Part shown: piece after piece, positions 41,349-49,702 of the stretch
Layout of the letters: each line of letters opens with the position of its first letter
How positions within the stretch are numbered: the stretch's first letter is position 1
Assembly: GCA_002425705.1 (NCBI GenBank)
Contig: DIMT01000037.1
Span: 61,712 to 115,351 of the forward strand
Source: Firmicutes bacterium UBA5559
Lineage (GTDB): Bacteria; Bacillota; Clostridia; Peptostreptococcales; Anaerovoracaceae
Direction: 5' to 3'
Length of the DNA stretch: 53,640 bases
Program-made: the position numbers and the translations under genes
Notes under the pieces: model-generated
What the model was told of the DNA's origin: nothing
Seen by the model: only the letters and a program-made list of their open reading frames with translations
Database searches by the model: none

Positions 41349-41381
41349 AATACAGAACCCGGCTTATAGGTCTGCTCATTC
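41349..41381 (+). repeat. attR: second copy of the 33-bp rnpB end
   Basis: Identical to 27,966-27,998. It is followed at once by sequence leading to the terminator at 41,392, which is the natural downstream context of rnpB. Confidence 0.93.
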
Positions 41382-41391
41382 ATCTTACAAC

Positions 41392-41417
41392 AAAACCTTC
41401 TGTCAAGAAGGTTTTTT
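41392..41417 (+). terminator. original rnpB terminator, displaced by the element
   Basis: AAAACCTTC (41,392-41,400) pairs with GAAGGTTTT (41,407-41,415), 6-base loop, then TTTTTT. In an empty site it would lie 10 bases after the end of rnpB. Confidence 0.85.
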
Positions 41418-41448
41418 CATGTGCTACAGGAAAGGAACGTCAAAAATT

Positions 41449-42825
41449 ATGGAAATGAACGCATTACGCATGGGGACCAGTCCGGTGGGAAGGCTGATCT
41501 TGTCCATGTCCCTTCCGGCTATTTTTTCCATGCTGGTCCAGGCGATGTATAACATCATCGACAGCATTTTTATTGCCCGGATTTCAGAAGCAGCCCTGAC
41601 GGGAGTTACGTTGATTTTCCCTGTCAATATGTTTATCATCGCGGTCAGCGTGGGGACCGGAGTCGGTGTCAATTCTCTGATTTCCAGGCGGCTGGGACAG
41701 AAAAAATATGAGGAAGCGGGGATGGTCGCCAGTCAAAGCTATCGACTGGCCTTTATCAGCGGATTTGTGTTCATGATTCTGGGCCTGTTTTTCTCCAGGA
41801 CCTTTGTGGAATTTTTTAGCGATAATCCTGAGATTATTGAAAATGCAGTAATCTACTGTCAGATTGTCACCGTTTTTTCCATCTTTATCATGATTCAGAT
41901 CAACAACGACCGGATCCTCCAGGCCCAGGGCAACATGCTGGTGCCCATGGTCACCAATCTGGTCGGAGCCACGGTTCACATCATCCTGGCCTATTTTTTA
42001 GTTTTCGGTAAATGGATCTTTCCGGAGTGGGGAGTGGCCGGAGCAGCGATTGCTACCATTATCGGACAGGGGACCGGGGTCCTTCTCGGCAGTTTGTATA
42101 TCTATAAGAAAAATCATCTGATTCGGATTCGTATCCGAGGATTTAAAATGGATCCGGGGGTTATCCGAGACATTTATTCAGTTGGATTTCCTTCCATACT
42201 GATGCAGTCACTGGCTTCCTTGATGCTGTTGGCCGTCAACGGGATCTTGATTGGATTTTCAGAAGCCGCTGTGGCAGTAATGGGTGTTTATTTCAGAACC
42301 CAGTCCTTTGTCTTTATGCCGGTATTTGGGCTGAACCAGGGCATTATGCCCATCATTGGCTATAACTATGGGGCAAAAAACAAAGACAGGATCATGAAGA
42401 CCTATTGGCTTTCCCTGATGATGGCCGGAGCCTTCATGGGCATAGGTACAATCCTGTTTCAAATAGGTCCTCATTTTATCCTGGAGCTTTTCAATGCTTC
42501 TTCGGAGATGCTGAGAATTGGTGAACCGGCTCTGCGGATCATCAGCATCGGCTTTCTGCCGGCAGCATTCAGTATCATTTGTTCCGTTCTGTTTCAGGGA
42601 ATCGGTCATGGCATTTACAGCCTGGTGGTTTCCCTTGCCCGTCAATTTATTGGACTGCTTCCGCTGGCCTTTGCTCTTTCCTTCCTGTGGGGCGTTACCG
42701 GTGTATGGTGGGCCTTTCCAGCGGCCGAGTTCATCGGTATGGCAGCTAGCGGAGTACTGGTCTACCGAACGTATGTGAGAGAGCTTTCTTCTCTGGATTC
42801 GGAATCCATCAAGACCAGGTCATAG
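41449..42825 (+). CDS. MATE-family efflux transporter
   Basis: 458 residues, 12 predicted membrane helices in two halves, each opening with the family pattern (PAIFSMLVQAMYNIIDSIFI; VGFPSILMQSLASLMLLAVN). Such proteins export cationic drugs or metabolites using a Na+ or H+ gradient. The frame is open further upstream through attR and the terminator, so the ATG at 41,449 is chosen; it has AGGAAAGGA 12 bases upstream, a rather long spacing. The last 64 bases overlap the next gene on the opposite strand. It is a chromosomal gene, just outside the element. Substrate unknown. Confidence 0.9.
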   Translation: MEMNALRMGTSPVGRLILSMSLPAIFSMLVQAMYNIIDSIFIARISEAALTGVTLIFPVNMFIIAVSVGTGVGVNSLISRRLGQKKYEEAGMVASQSYRLAFISGFVFMILGLFFSRTFVEFFSDNPEIIENAVIYCQIVTVFSIFIMIQINNDRILQAQGNMLVPMVTNLVGATVHIILAYFLVFGKWIFPEWGVAGAAIATIIGQGTGVLLGSLYIYKKNHLIRIRIRGFKMDPGVIRDIYSVGFPSILMQSLASLMLLAVNGILIGFSEAAVAVMGVYFRTQSFVFMPVFGLNQGIMPIIGYNYGAKNKDRIMKTYWLSLMMAGAFMGIGTILFQIGPHFILELFNASSEMLRIGEPALRIISIGFLPAAFSIICSVLFQGIGHGIYSLVVSLARQFIGLLPLAFALSFLWGVTGVWWAFPAAEFIGMAASGVLVYRTYVRELSSLDSESIKTRS

Positions 42826-43331
42826 ATCAGCGGGTCCTTGATCAACCGCTTCCACACGGTGAAGGTGGCCTGGATGAAGGAAGGATTCAGAGTAATCCTG
42901 TCCCGAATAAGAGGACAGGAATAGGGGAGTTCGCCGGTATGGAGGATCAGCCTGAGCCGGTTGTTTCCATCCAAATGAGGAGCCAGCGGAAAGAAACGGC
43001 ATTGGAGAGGACGCATCCTACGGGGACATTCGGGTGGGGTGGTGCACCGGACGAAAAACACCTTTCCTCTCCAGGAATCAGGGAAATCGTAGTCATCGGC
43101 ATATTCGGCCGTCCATTTCAGCCAATCTTCTTTTTTTGTAAAGATTTTGTCTTCCCCCGGAAGAAGGTAAATTCCCATATCAAAATCGGAACCGTCCAAA
43201 TCCGGGCTATCCCCTCCACAGGTACAGCAAGCTGCCCCGCAGAGGCTGCCGCAATCGGCATCAATCGGGGAAACCCGGTCCAGCAGCCGGTAAATGGCCA
43301 GATAAGTTTTTCTTGTAATCATGCTTTTCAT
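42762..43331 (-). CDS. cysteine-rich conserved protein
   Basis: 189 residues. Cysteine clusters include DADCGSLCGAACCTCGG near residue 30 and a C-terminal set (RCTTPPECPRRMRPLQCRFF, YSCPLIRD), as in the putative zinc/iron-chelating YkgJ-type group. Function unknown; a metal or Fe-S site is likely. The ATG at 43,331 is a guess because no clear SD is visible; an ATG at 43,322 is possible. Its 3' end overlaps the MATE gene antisense by 64 bases, so the two genes converge. Confidence 0.75.
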   Translation of the reverse strand: MKSMITRKTYLAIYRLLDRVSPIDADCGSLCGAACCTCGGDSPDLDGSDFDMGIYLLPGEDKIFTKKEDWLKWTAEYADDYDFPDSWRGKVFFVRCTTPPECPRRMRPLQCRFFPLAPHLDGNNRLRLILHTGELPYSCPLIRDRITLNPSFIQATFTVWKRLIKDPLIYDLVLMDSESREESSLTYVR

Positions 43332-43447
43332 ACAGTTCAGTATACCGGAAAGAAACTTTGGTGTCAAAATGATTCCGGAACTTCAAATCCTATTTGAAAA
43401 CTATACTTTTGTGGTATAATACCACTAGTAAAATCGGGAGGTAATCA

Positions 43448-46400
43448 ATGAGATTAGGCATAGACATCGGATCGACCACAGTTAAGCTGGTACTGCTGGA
43501 CTCAGAGAACGAAATCATATTCAGCCGTTATGAACGGCATATGTCCAATATATTTTCCAAAGTTGAAGAGCTGATGGATCAGCTGGTGAAGGAACAGGGA
43601 GATATGGCGGCCCGGACGGTGATTACCGGATCCGGAGGTCTTTCCTTGTCCAGAGTTTTAAAACTGCCCTTCGAACAGGAAGTGGTAGCCTGCAGCAAAG
43701 CTGTCGAAACCCTGATTCCCAAAACTGATGTGGCCATCGAACTGGGAGGGGAAGATGCAAAAATCACCTTCTACGGAGCCACAGTAGAACAGAAGATGAA
43801 TGGAACATGCGCCGGCGGTACGGGAGCGTTTATCGATCAGATGGCCATCCTGCTCAATACGGATGCCAAGGGTCTGAACGAAGCAGCATCCAGGCATAAT
43901 ATGGTGTATCCCATTGCTGCCCGCTGCGGTGTCTTTGCAAAAACCGACATTCAACCTCTGATCAATGAGGGAGCCAGCCGGGAGGATCTTTCCGCCTCCA
44001 TTTTTCAGGCTGTTGTTAACCAGACCATCAGTGGTCTTGCTGGTGGGCGGACCATCAAAGGAAACATTGCTTTCCTTGGGGGGCCCTTATATTTTCTCTC
44101 GGAACTGCGGAAACGCTTTATTGAGACCCTGGGTCTGAAGGAAGAGCATGTGATTTTCCCCGAAGACTCCCAATATTTCGTTGCCATCGGGGCAGCCCTT
44201 CTGGCGGAAAAACATCCGGTTCATCAGCTGGCCGATGTCCTTGCCAGAATTAAAGAAGCAGACCCTTCCATGTTGTCGGAAGCTAAGCATATCGATCCAC
44301 TTTTCAAGGATTATAACGAATTCCAGGAATTCCGCAGCCGCCATGAGAAAAACAGAATCCGCAGAAAGGATATCCGAAAAGCCAAGGGGAAGGTCTATCT
44401 TGGGATCGATGCCGGTTCCACCACGACGAAAGCTGCTCTCATTGACGACGAGAAAAACCTGTTGTATTCCTTTTACCGGAACAATGAAGGAAAGCCACTG
44501 GAAGCAACCCTTGCCATGCTGAAGGAAATGTACGCCTTGCTTCCGGATACGGCAACCATCGCCAATGCCACAGCCACCGGCTACGGAGAAGGACTCATCA
44601 AGGCAGCATTTAAGGTGGACCTGGGGGAAATCGAAACCATGGCCCATTACAAGGCGGCGGAAGAGTTCCTGCCTGGGGTCGAGTTTATTCTCGATATCGG
44701 TGGCCAGGACATGAAGTGTATGAAGATCAAAGACGGTGCAATCTACAGCATCATGCTCAACGAAGCCTGTTCTTCTGGCTGCGGATCCTTTATTGAAACC
44801 TATGCCAAATCCGTAAACATGGATTCGGAAAGCTTTGGTCAGGAAGCCCTTTTTGCCAGGACTCCGGTGGACCTGGGGACTCGATGCACCGTATTTATGA
44901 ACTCCCGGGTCAAACAGGCCCAGAAGGAAGGGGCAACCATTGGAGATATCTCCGCAGGGCTTTCCTATTCGGTTATTAAAAATGCCCTGTATAAGGTCAT
45001 TAAGCTTAGGAATGCCGATGAAGCCGGTGACCGGATCGTGGTACAGGGAGGAACCTTCCTGAACAATGCGGTCCTTCGGAGCATAGAAAAGATTACGGGA
45101 AAAGATATTGTCCGACCGGACATTTCCGGAATCATGGGAGCATATGGGGCTGCTCTGATTGCTAGGGAAAACTATGTGGAAGGAACCGAATCATCCATCA
45201 TCAAACCAAAGGATATGACCCTTTTCACCGTCACCAATTCCCACACCCGGTGCAACAAATGTGAAAATAAATGTCTGATGACGATTAATAAGTTTAATGA
45301 CGGTTCCCGCTTCATCACCGGAAACCGTTGTGAACGGGGGGCGGGAAAAGATCGTCAAGACAATGGACTTCCTAATTTGTACGACTATAAGCTGAAGCGG
45401 CTGTTTTCCTACGAGCCACTGTCAGAAGAGTATGCCAAGCGGGGAACCATCGGTATTCCCAGAGTACTGAACCTTTACGAGAATTATCCATTTTGGTTTA
45501 CCTTTTTCACCAACCTGGGTTTTCGGGTAGTGCTGTCAGATCCATCCTCCAAATCTCTTTATGAGAAGGGGATGGATACGATTTCATCGGACACCGCCTG
45601 CTATCCGGCCAAATTGGTGCATGGTCATATCCGTAACCTGGTCGCCAAGGGAGTCAAATGGATTTTTTATCCCAGCATCAACTACGAGATGCAGGAGGAT
45701 GAAGGAGCACCCAATCACTATAACTGTCCTGTGGTGGCCACCTATCCGGAAGTGATCGGAGCCAACATGGATGAAATATTTGAAGAAAGTGGAGTGAATT
45801 TCTCTCACCCCTTTCTTCCTTATGACAATGATCAGGCATTGACCCGGGAACTCCATATCATGCTCCGTCACCTGAATATCAGTATGCTGGAAATCAGCAA
45901 ATCCATCAAAGCGGGTCGGGCGGAAGACAAACGCTTTAAGGACGATATCAAGAAGCAAGGGGCTTATGCTGTCAAGTACATAAATAGTCACAATAAAAAA
46001 GCTATTATTCTGGCGGGAAGGCCTTACCACCTGGATCCGGAAATCAACCATGGAATCGACAAAATCATCACTGGCACGGATATGGCCGTTCTCACCGAGG
46101 ATTCCGTGGCTCACTTTGTGAAGATGCAGCGGCCCCTGAGAGTACTTGATCAATGGATGTACCATTCAAGGCTATACAAAGCCGCAATTCTGGCAGGACG
46201 GAACAGCAATATTGAAATCGTTCAGCTCAATTCCTTTGGCTGCGGGCTGGATGCCGTTACTACGGATCAGGTTGAAGAAATCATGGTCCGGAACAACAAC
46301 CTCTATACCGTGCTGAAAATTGATGAAGGAAGCAACCTTGGGGCTGCCAAAATCCGGATCCGATCCCTGAAAGCTGCCATGGATGAACGGGAAAAGAACA

Positions 46401-47692
46401 ACATTCGTATTGCGGATAATGAGGAGTCTTACACTCGAAAAGTATTCACAAGAAAAATGCGAAGGGATTACACTATTCTGATTCCTCAGATGTCCCCCAT
46501 CCATTTTCAGTTCCTGGAAACGGCATTGGCAAACAGCGGATACAAAGTTGCTCTTCTTCCGGCTGTCGATAAGTTCGCCCTTGATGAAGGCCTGAAATAT
46601 ATCAATAACGATGCCTGCTACCCCACCATCGTGACCTTGGGGCAGATTATACATGCCCTGAAGTCGGGAGAATATGATCTGAATCGTACCGCTGTCCTTT
46701 TGTCTCAGACTGGAGGCCCCTGCAGAGCAAGTAATTACATCCCACTGCTCCGAAAAGCGTTGGCGGATCTTAATATGGGGCAAGTACCGGTCATATCAGC
46801 CAACTTGGTAGGTTTGGAGCGAAACCCTGGTTTTACGATCAGTATTTCCATGGTTCATCGAATTCTCATGAGTGTGCTGTACGGCGACCTGCTAATGAGG
46901 GTTCTCTATGCAACCAGGCCCTATGAAGCCGTGGCCGGATCTGCCGATGCCCTGGCGGAAAAATGGACCGAAGCAATCCGCAGAAATGTACGAAATGGAA
47001 AGCGAAAGGAATACCGGAATAATATACGGGATATCATCAGTGATTTTGACCAGCTGCCACTTAAGGACAGCCGGAAACCCAAGGTGGGAGTAGTCGGAGA
47101 AATCCTGGTTAAATACCACCCCACGGCCAACAATGATATCGTAGGCATCATTGAACAGGAGGGGGGAGAAGCGGTTGTGCTGGATCTGGTTGACTTTTTC
47201 CTGTATGGAATGTACAGTAAAAATTTCAACTTCCGGCACCTTTCCGGAAAATACAGCACCATGCTCGGAAATTCCATGGCTATTAAACTGATTGAATGGT
47301 ATCGAAAGCCCCTTCGGAAGTATCTTAAGGAAAGCAAAAGATTTGAAGAGCCCGCTCACATTAAGGATGTAGCCGATAAAGCCCGTCAGATTATCTCTTT
47401 GGGGAATCAATGCGGGGAAGGCTGGCTGCTTACCGGTGAAATGATGGAGTTGATTGACAGCGGCGTTGAAAATGTCGTCTGTCTGCAGCCCTTCGCCTGT
47501 CTGCCCAATCATGTGTCTGGAAAGGGTATGATCAAACCCCTTCGGAAATATAATCCGCTGACCAACATTGCAGCCATCGATTACGATCCGGGAGCCAGCA
47601 ACGTCAACCAGCTGAATCGGATCAAACTGATGATGGCAACAGCCCATAAAAATCTGGAAAAACAGATGTTTCAGTCCTCACGGGAAGGCTGA
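43448..47692 (+). CDS. double acyl-CoA dehydratase activase (BcrAD/BadFG-HgdC type) fused to DUF2229 and dehydratase-like domains
   Basis: 1414 residues. Two ASKHA-type ATPase domains start at residue 1 (MRLGIDIGSTTVKLVLLDSE) and near 314 (YLGIDAGSTTTKAALIDDEK). Each keeps the two Cys positions that bind the shared [4Fe-4S] cluster in HgdC-type activators: GTCAGGTGAF with ARCGVFAKTD, and EACSSGCGSF with TRCTVFMNSR. A CxxCxxxC patch (TRCNKCENKCLMTI) begins the DUF2229 part, and the C-terminal third resembles 2-hydroxyglutaryl-CoA dehydratase subunits. The activators drive ATP-dependent low-potential electron transfer. The single-protein double form is widespread in clostridia but its substrate is unknown. 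GGGAGG precedes the ATG. Confidence 0.9.
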   Translation: MRLGIDIGSTTVKLVLLDSENEIIFSRYERHMSNIFSKVEELMDQLVKEQGDMAARTVITGSGGLSLSRVLKLPFEQEVVACSKAVETLIPKTDVAIELGGEDAKITFYGATVEQKMNGTCAGGTGAFIDQMAILLNTDAKGLNEAASRHNMVYPIAARCGVFAKTDIQPLINEGASREDLSASIFQAVVNQTISGLAGGRTIKGNIAFLGGPLYFLSELRKRFIETLGLKEEHVIFPEDSQYFVAIGAALLAEKHPVHQLADVLARIKEADPSMLSEAKHIDPLFKDYNEFQEFRSRHEKNRIRRKDIRKAKGKVYLGIDAGSTTTKAALIDDEKNLLYSFYRNNEGKPLEATLAMLKEMYALLPDTATIANATATGYGEGLIKAAFKVDLGEIETMAHYKAAEEFLPGVEFILDIGGQDMKCMKIKDGAIYSIMLNEACSSGCGSFIETYAKSVNMDSESFGQEALFARTPVDLGTRCTVFMNSRVKQAQKEGATIGDISAGLSYSVIKNALYKVIKLRNADEAGDRIVVQGGTFLNNAVLRSIEKITGKDIVRPDISGIMGAYGAALIARENYVEGTESSIIKPKDMTLFTVTNSHTRCNKCENKCLMTINKFNDGSRFITGNRCERGAGKDRQDNGLPNLYDYKLKRLFSYEPLSEEYAKRGTIGIPRVLNLYENYPFWFTFFTNLGFRVVLSDPSSKSLYEKGMDTISSDTACYPAKLVHGHIRNLVAKGVKWIFYPSINYEMQEDEGAPNHYNCPVVATYPEVIGANMDEIFEESGVNFSHPFLPYDNDQALTRELHIMLRHLNISMLEISKSIKAGRAEDKRFKDDIKKQGAYAVKYINSHNKKAIILAGRPYHLDPEINHGIDKIITGTDMAVLTEDSVAHFVKMQRPLRVLDQWMYHSRLYKAAILAGRNSNIEIVQLNSFGCGLDAVTTDQVEEIMVRNNNLYTVLKIDEGSNLGAAKIRIRSLKAAMDEREKNNIRIADNEESYTRKVFTRKMRRDYTILIPQMSPIHFQFLETALANSGYKVALLPAVDKFALDEGLKYINNDACYPTIVTLGQIIHALKSGEYDLNRTAVLLSQTGGPCRASNYIPLLRKALADLNMGQVPVISANLVGLERNPGFTISISMVHRILMSVLYGDLLMRVLYATRPYEAVAGSADALAEKWTEAIRRNVRNGKRKEYRNNIRDIISDFDQLPLKDSRKPKVGVVGEILVKYHPTANNDIVGIIEQEGGEAVVLDLVDFFLYGMYSKNFNFRHLSGKYSTMLGNSMAIKLIEWYRKPLRKYLKESKRFEEPAHIKDVADKARQIISLGNQCGEGWLLTGEMMELIDSGVENVVCLQPFACLPNHVSGKGMIKPLRKYNPLTNIAAIDYDPGASNVNQLNRIKLMMATAHKNLEKQMFQSSREG

Positions 47693-47770
47693 AAGAGGAT
47701 CAGCCATTGTAATCCGGCAGATGATGTTGTATAATACTTAAGAATAAAATTTAGGTTAGGAGGTGTCTTG

Positions 47771-48496
47771 ATGGGAAGACACGGAACGATTGCCGGGCGG
47801 AAAGCCGCTCAGGACAATAAAAGGGCAGCAGTATTCACCAAATATGCCAGAGCCATAACAGTAGCAGCCAAAGGTGGAGGGGACCCGGATTATAACGTTT
47901 CTCTGAAGCATGCCATTGATAAGGCAAAAAGCATCAATATGCCCAATGATAATATTACAAGAGCCATTAAAAAGGGAACCGGTGAACTGGCTGGTGAATC
48001 TTATGAAACCGGCAGCTTTGAAGGATATGGAGCAGGTGGGGTAGCTGTCATCGTCGATGTGCTCACCGACAACCGGAACCGTACCACCGCCGCCATGAAA
48101 CATGCTTTTGACAAATATGGCGGAAACCTGGGAGTCCCTGGCTGCGTTTCCTATATGTTTGAACGAAAAGGGATTATCCTGATTGAAAAGACCGATGAAA
48201 TATCTGAGGACAGTCTGATGGAAGCAGCCCTGGACGCCGGCATGGAGGACATGATCACCTACGACGACAGCTTTGAAATCCAGACTACCGTGGAATCCTT
48301 CAATGAGGTTGCGGAGGCTCTGAAGAAAGCAGGATATGAACTGCTGGAAGCCGATGTGGAATATGTTCCTTCCATGGAAACCACCCCAACCGACGAAGGG
48401 GACATCAAGAATCTGAAGAAAATGATTGATATTCTCGAAGAGAATGATGACGTCCAGAAAGTGTATCACAACTGTACCCTGGACCTCAGCGAGTAA
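47771..48496 (+). CDS. YebC/PmpR-family regulatory protein
   Basis: 241 residues. MGRHGTIAGRKAAQDNKRAA at the N terminus, GGVAVIVDVLTDNRNRTTAA in the middle and the final VYHNCTLDLSE mark the family. YebC-type proteins are DNA-binding regulators in some bacteria and translation factors relieving ribosome stalling in others. AGGAGG ends 6 bases before the ATG at 47,771; a TTG directly upstream (47,768) is too close to be the start. It stands alone between the activase gene and the 6S RNA. Confidence 0.93.
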   Translation: MGRHGTIAGRKAAQDNKRAAVFTKYARAITVAAKGGGDPDYNVSLKHAIDKAKSINMPNDNITRAIKKGTGELAGESYETGSFEGYGAGGVAVIVDVLTDNRNRTTAAMKHAFDKYGGNLGVPGCVSYMFERKGIILIEKTDEISEDSLMEAALDAGMEDMITYDDSFEIQTTVESFNEVAEALKKAGYELLEADVEYVPSMETTPTDEGDIKNLKKMIDILEENDDVQKVYHNCTLDLSE

Positions 48497-48557
48497 GATT
48501 TTTTAAAGGCTTAGTCGAAAAAACAATAAAAAACGCATAAATCTATTCAATTCCATT

Positions 48558-48586
48558 TTGCATCTGAAATTGGATGATGGTATAGT
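48558..48586 (+). promoter_or_regulatory. promoter of the 6S RNA-like gene
   Basis: TTGCAT (48,558-48,563), 17 bp, TATAGT (48,581-48,586), placing transcription start near 48,593. Confidence 0.7.
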
Positions 48587-48592
48587 ATAGAT

Positions 48593-48790
48593 AACACGGT
48601 GGAAGCCGTGTCAACGTCCTGAAGTGTTCGTTAAGGATCTATAATTCAACCTACATTTTGACCTTGGGAATTCGCGTTCGTATGGCCTATGTCATGCCCC
48701 CTCGCAGGGGAAGACAGAAGCGGCGACAGAGTACCCCCCTATCTGCGATAGGGTCTGAATTATATCCTGACGGCATGTCGGGATTTTTTT
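48593..48790 (+). ncRNA. ssrS: probable 6S RNA
   Basis: A strong promoter precedes a gene-free transcript whose ends pair: CCTGAAGTG (48,618-48,626) with CATGTCGGG (48,774-48,782), then an open central region with GTGTTCGTTAA on the left, then GGATCTATAATTCA (48,635-48,648) with TGAATTATATCC (48,756-48,767). The stem-bubble-stem shape and the TGTTCGTTAAGG and TTTGACCTTGGG stretches fit 6S RNA, which binds SigA polymerase by mimicking an open promoter. A small hairpin ACACGG/CCGTGT sits at the 5' end. The 3' strand also forms a terminator hairpin followed by eight T residues. A covariance-model search was not possible, so the family call is from pattern. Confidence 0.65.
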
Positions 48791-48852
48791 TATTTAACGG
48801 TTGCTTTTTCACTTTAATGGAAGTAGAATGAAGGAGAAGAAATTCGAAACAA

Positions 48853-48871
48853 TATTTCACAATATGAAATA
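48853..48871 (+). promoter_or_regulatory. palindromic operator upstream of the IclR gene
   Basis: TATTTCA (48,853-48,859), 5 bases, TGAAATA (48,865-48,871), a perfect inverted repeat ending 12 bases before the start codon of the regulator. Probably its own binding site. Confidence 0.6.
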
Positions 48872-48883
48872 ATGAGGCGAAAT

Positions 48884-49654
48884 ATGGAAAATAATAGTGG
48901 AAATAGTGTCAAATCAATTCTGAAGGCTTTTGCGATCATTGAAACTCTCAATGAAGCAGGGCCTTTAAGTATCAGTGAACTAAGCCAGGCCCTTCAGATG
49001 GACAAGGGAACGGTTCATCGACTGATCAATACGGTAAAACAGGCCGGTTATGTGATTCAAAACCCGGAAACGAAAAAATATGCCAACAGCATCAAACTTT
49101 TTGAAATCGGGCAGAAAGTAGTTACCCGAACCGGGCTTTATGATTTAGCAAGGCCCCATATTGAATCCCTGGCTCAGGCCACAGGAGAAAGCATCAACCT
49201 GGGTATCGTCAAAGACAACGAAATCATTTATATCGACAAAAAAGAAGGGATGTCCACCATCAAAGTGGGAATCAAGATCGGCACGTCTATTCCTATGTAT
49301 TGCACCGGTATGGGCAAGGCAGTCCTGGCTCATATGAGGCCGGCTGTCCGGGATGAGATCATCAGCCGTATCCAATATGTCCGGTATTCCGTCAACACCC
49401 CCATGGATCAGAAGAGGGTGGAGCAGGAACTGGAAGATTGCAGACAGAAGGGGTATTCCATGGATAATGAAGAATACGTCAACGATCTGATTTCCTTTGG
49501 TGCTCCGATTTTCGGCTATAAGGGAGAGCCGGTGGCCGCAATCAGCATATCCTTCCCCAAATCCCGCTTCACGGAAGAATATGCCCGGGAATTTCCGGAG
49601 CTGGTGAAAAAAGCTGCAGCCGATATATCCCGCCAGATGGGCTATATTGCTTAA
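48884..49654 (+). CDS. IclR-family transcriptional regulator
   Basis: 256 residues. An N-terminal winged helix (ALQMDKGTVHRLINTVKQAG) is followed by the IclR effector domain (LAQATGESINLGIVKDNEII, MYCTGMGKAVLAHM, FGAPIFGYKGEPVAAISISF). The ATG at 48,884 has GAGG 6 bases upstream, better than the in-frame ATG at 48,872, which lies over the operator. It heads the panB operon, 48 bases before panB, and likely controls it and itself through the palindrome at 48,853. The effector is unknown; a branched 2-oxoacid such as 2-oxoisovalerate is a reasonable guess from the neighbours. Confidence 0.92.
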   Translation: MENNSGNSVKSILKAFAIIETLNEAGPLSISELSQALQMDKGTVHRLINTVKQAGYVIQNPETKKYANSIKLFEIGQKVVTRTGLYDLARPHIESLAQATGESINLGIVKDNEIIYIDKKEGMSTIKVGIKIGTSIPMYCTGMGKAVLAHMRPAVRDEIISRIQYVRYSVNTPMDQKRVEQELEDCRQKGYSMDNEEYVNDLISFGAPIFGYKGEPVAAISISFPKSRFTEEYAREFPELVKKAAADISRQMGYIA

Positions 49655-49702
49655 GTTGTTTAATGCTCAATCGTATATTAATCAAATGAGGAGGAAAATG
49701 AA

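Larger units (their letters stand above)
27966..41381. mobile_element. 13.4-kb integrated phage-satellite-like element (or reduced prophage) in rnpB
   Basis: The element is bounded by perfect 33-bp direct repeats, the left one being the 3' end of rnpB. The integrase gene lies at the right end. Gene order from right to left: integrase, small gene, AT-rich zinc-ribbon gene, divergent promoters, small HTH genes, iteron-carrying initiator, primase-helicase, a run of small overlapping genes, then a new promoter, major capsid protein, sigma-like factor, tape-measure protein, and a short rightward HTH pair at the left end. I see no terminase, portal, head protease, head-tail connectors, tail tube, baseplate, holin or lysin. 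Reading frames are intact and many gene junctions overlap by 4 bases, which argues against random decay. The plan resembles phage-inducible chromosomal islands, but the capsid plus tape-measure content is unusual. Confidence 0.85.

Noticed and set aside
41344..41448. Longer N terminus of the MATE transporter running through attR
   Set aside because: It would translate across the attachment site and the rnpB terminator; the known family start fits the ATG at 41,449.
43394..43420. Promoter for the double activase gene (TTGAAA then TATAAT)
   Set aside because: The -10 box is perfect but the spacer is only 15 bp and the alternative -35 choices are poor, so it was not listed as a feature.
48641..48650. 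A further ATAATTCAAC, identical to the putative arm sites
   Set aside because: It lies far from the element, is single, and forms part of a paired stem in the 6S-like RNA; coincidence is more likely.
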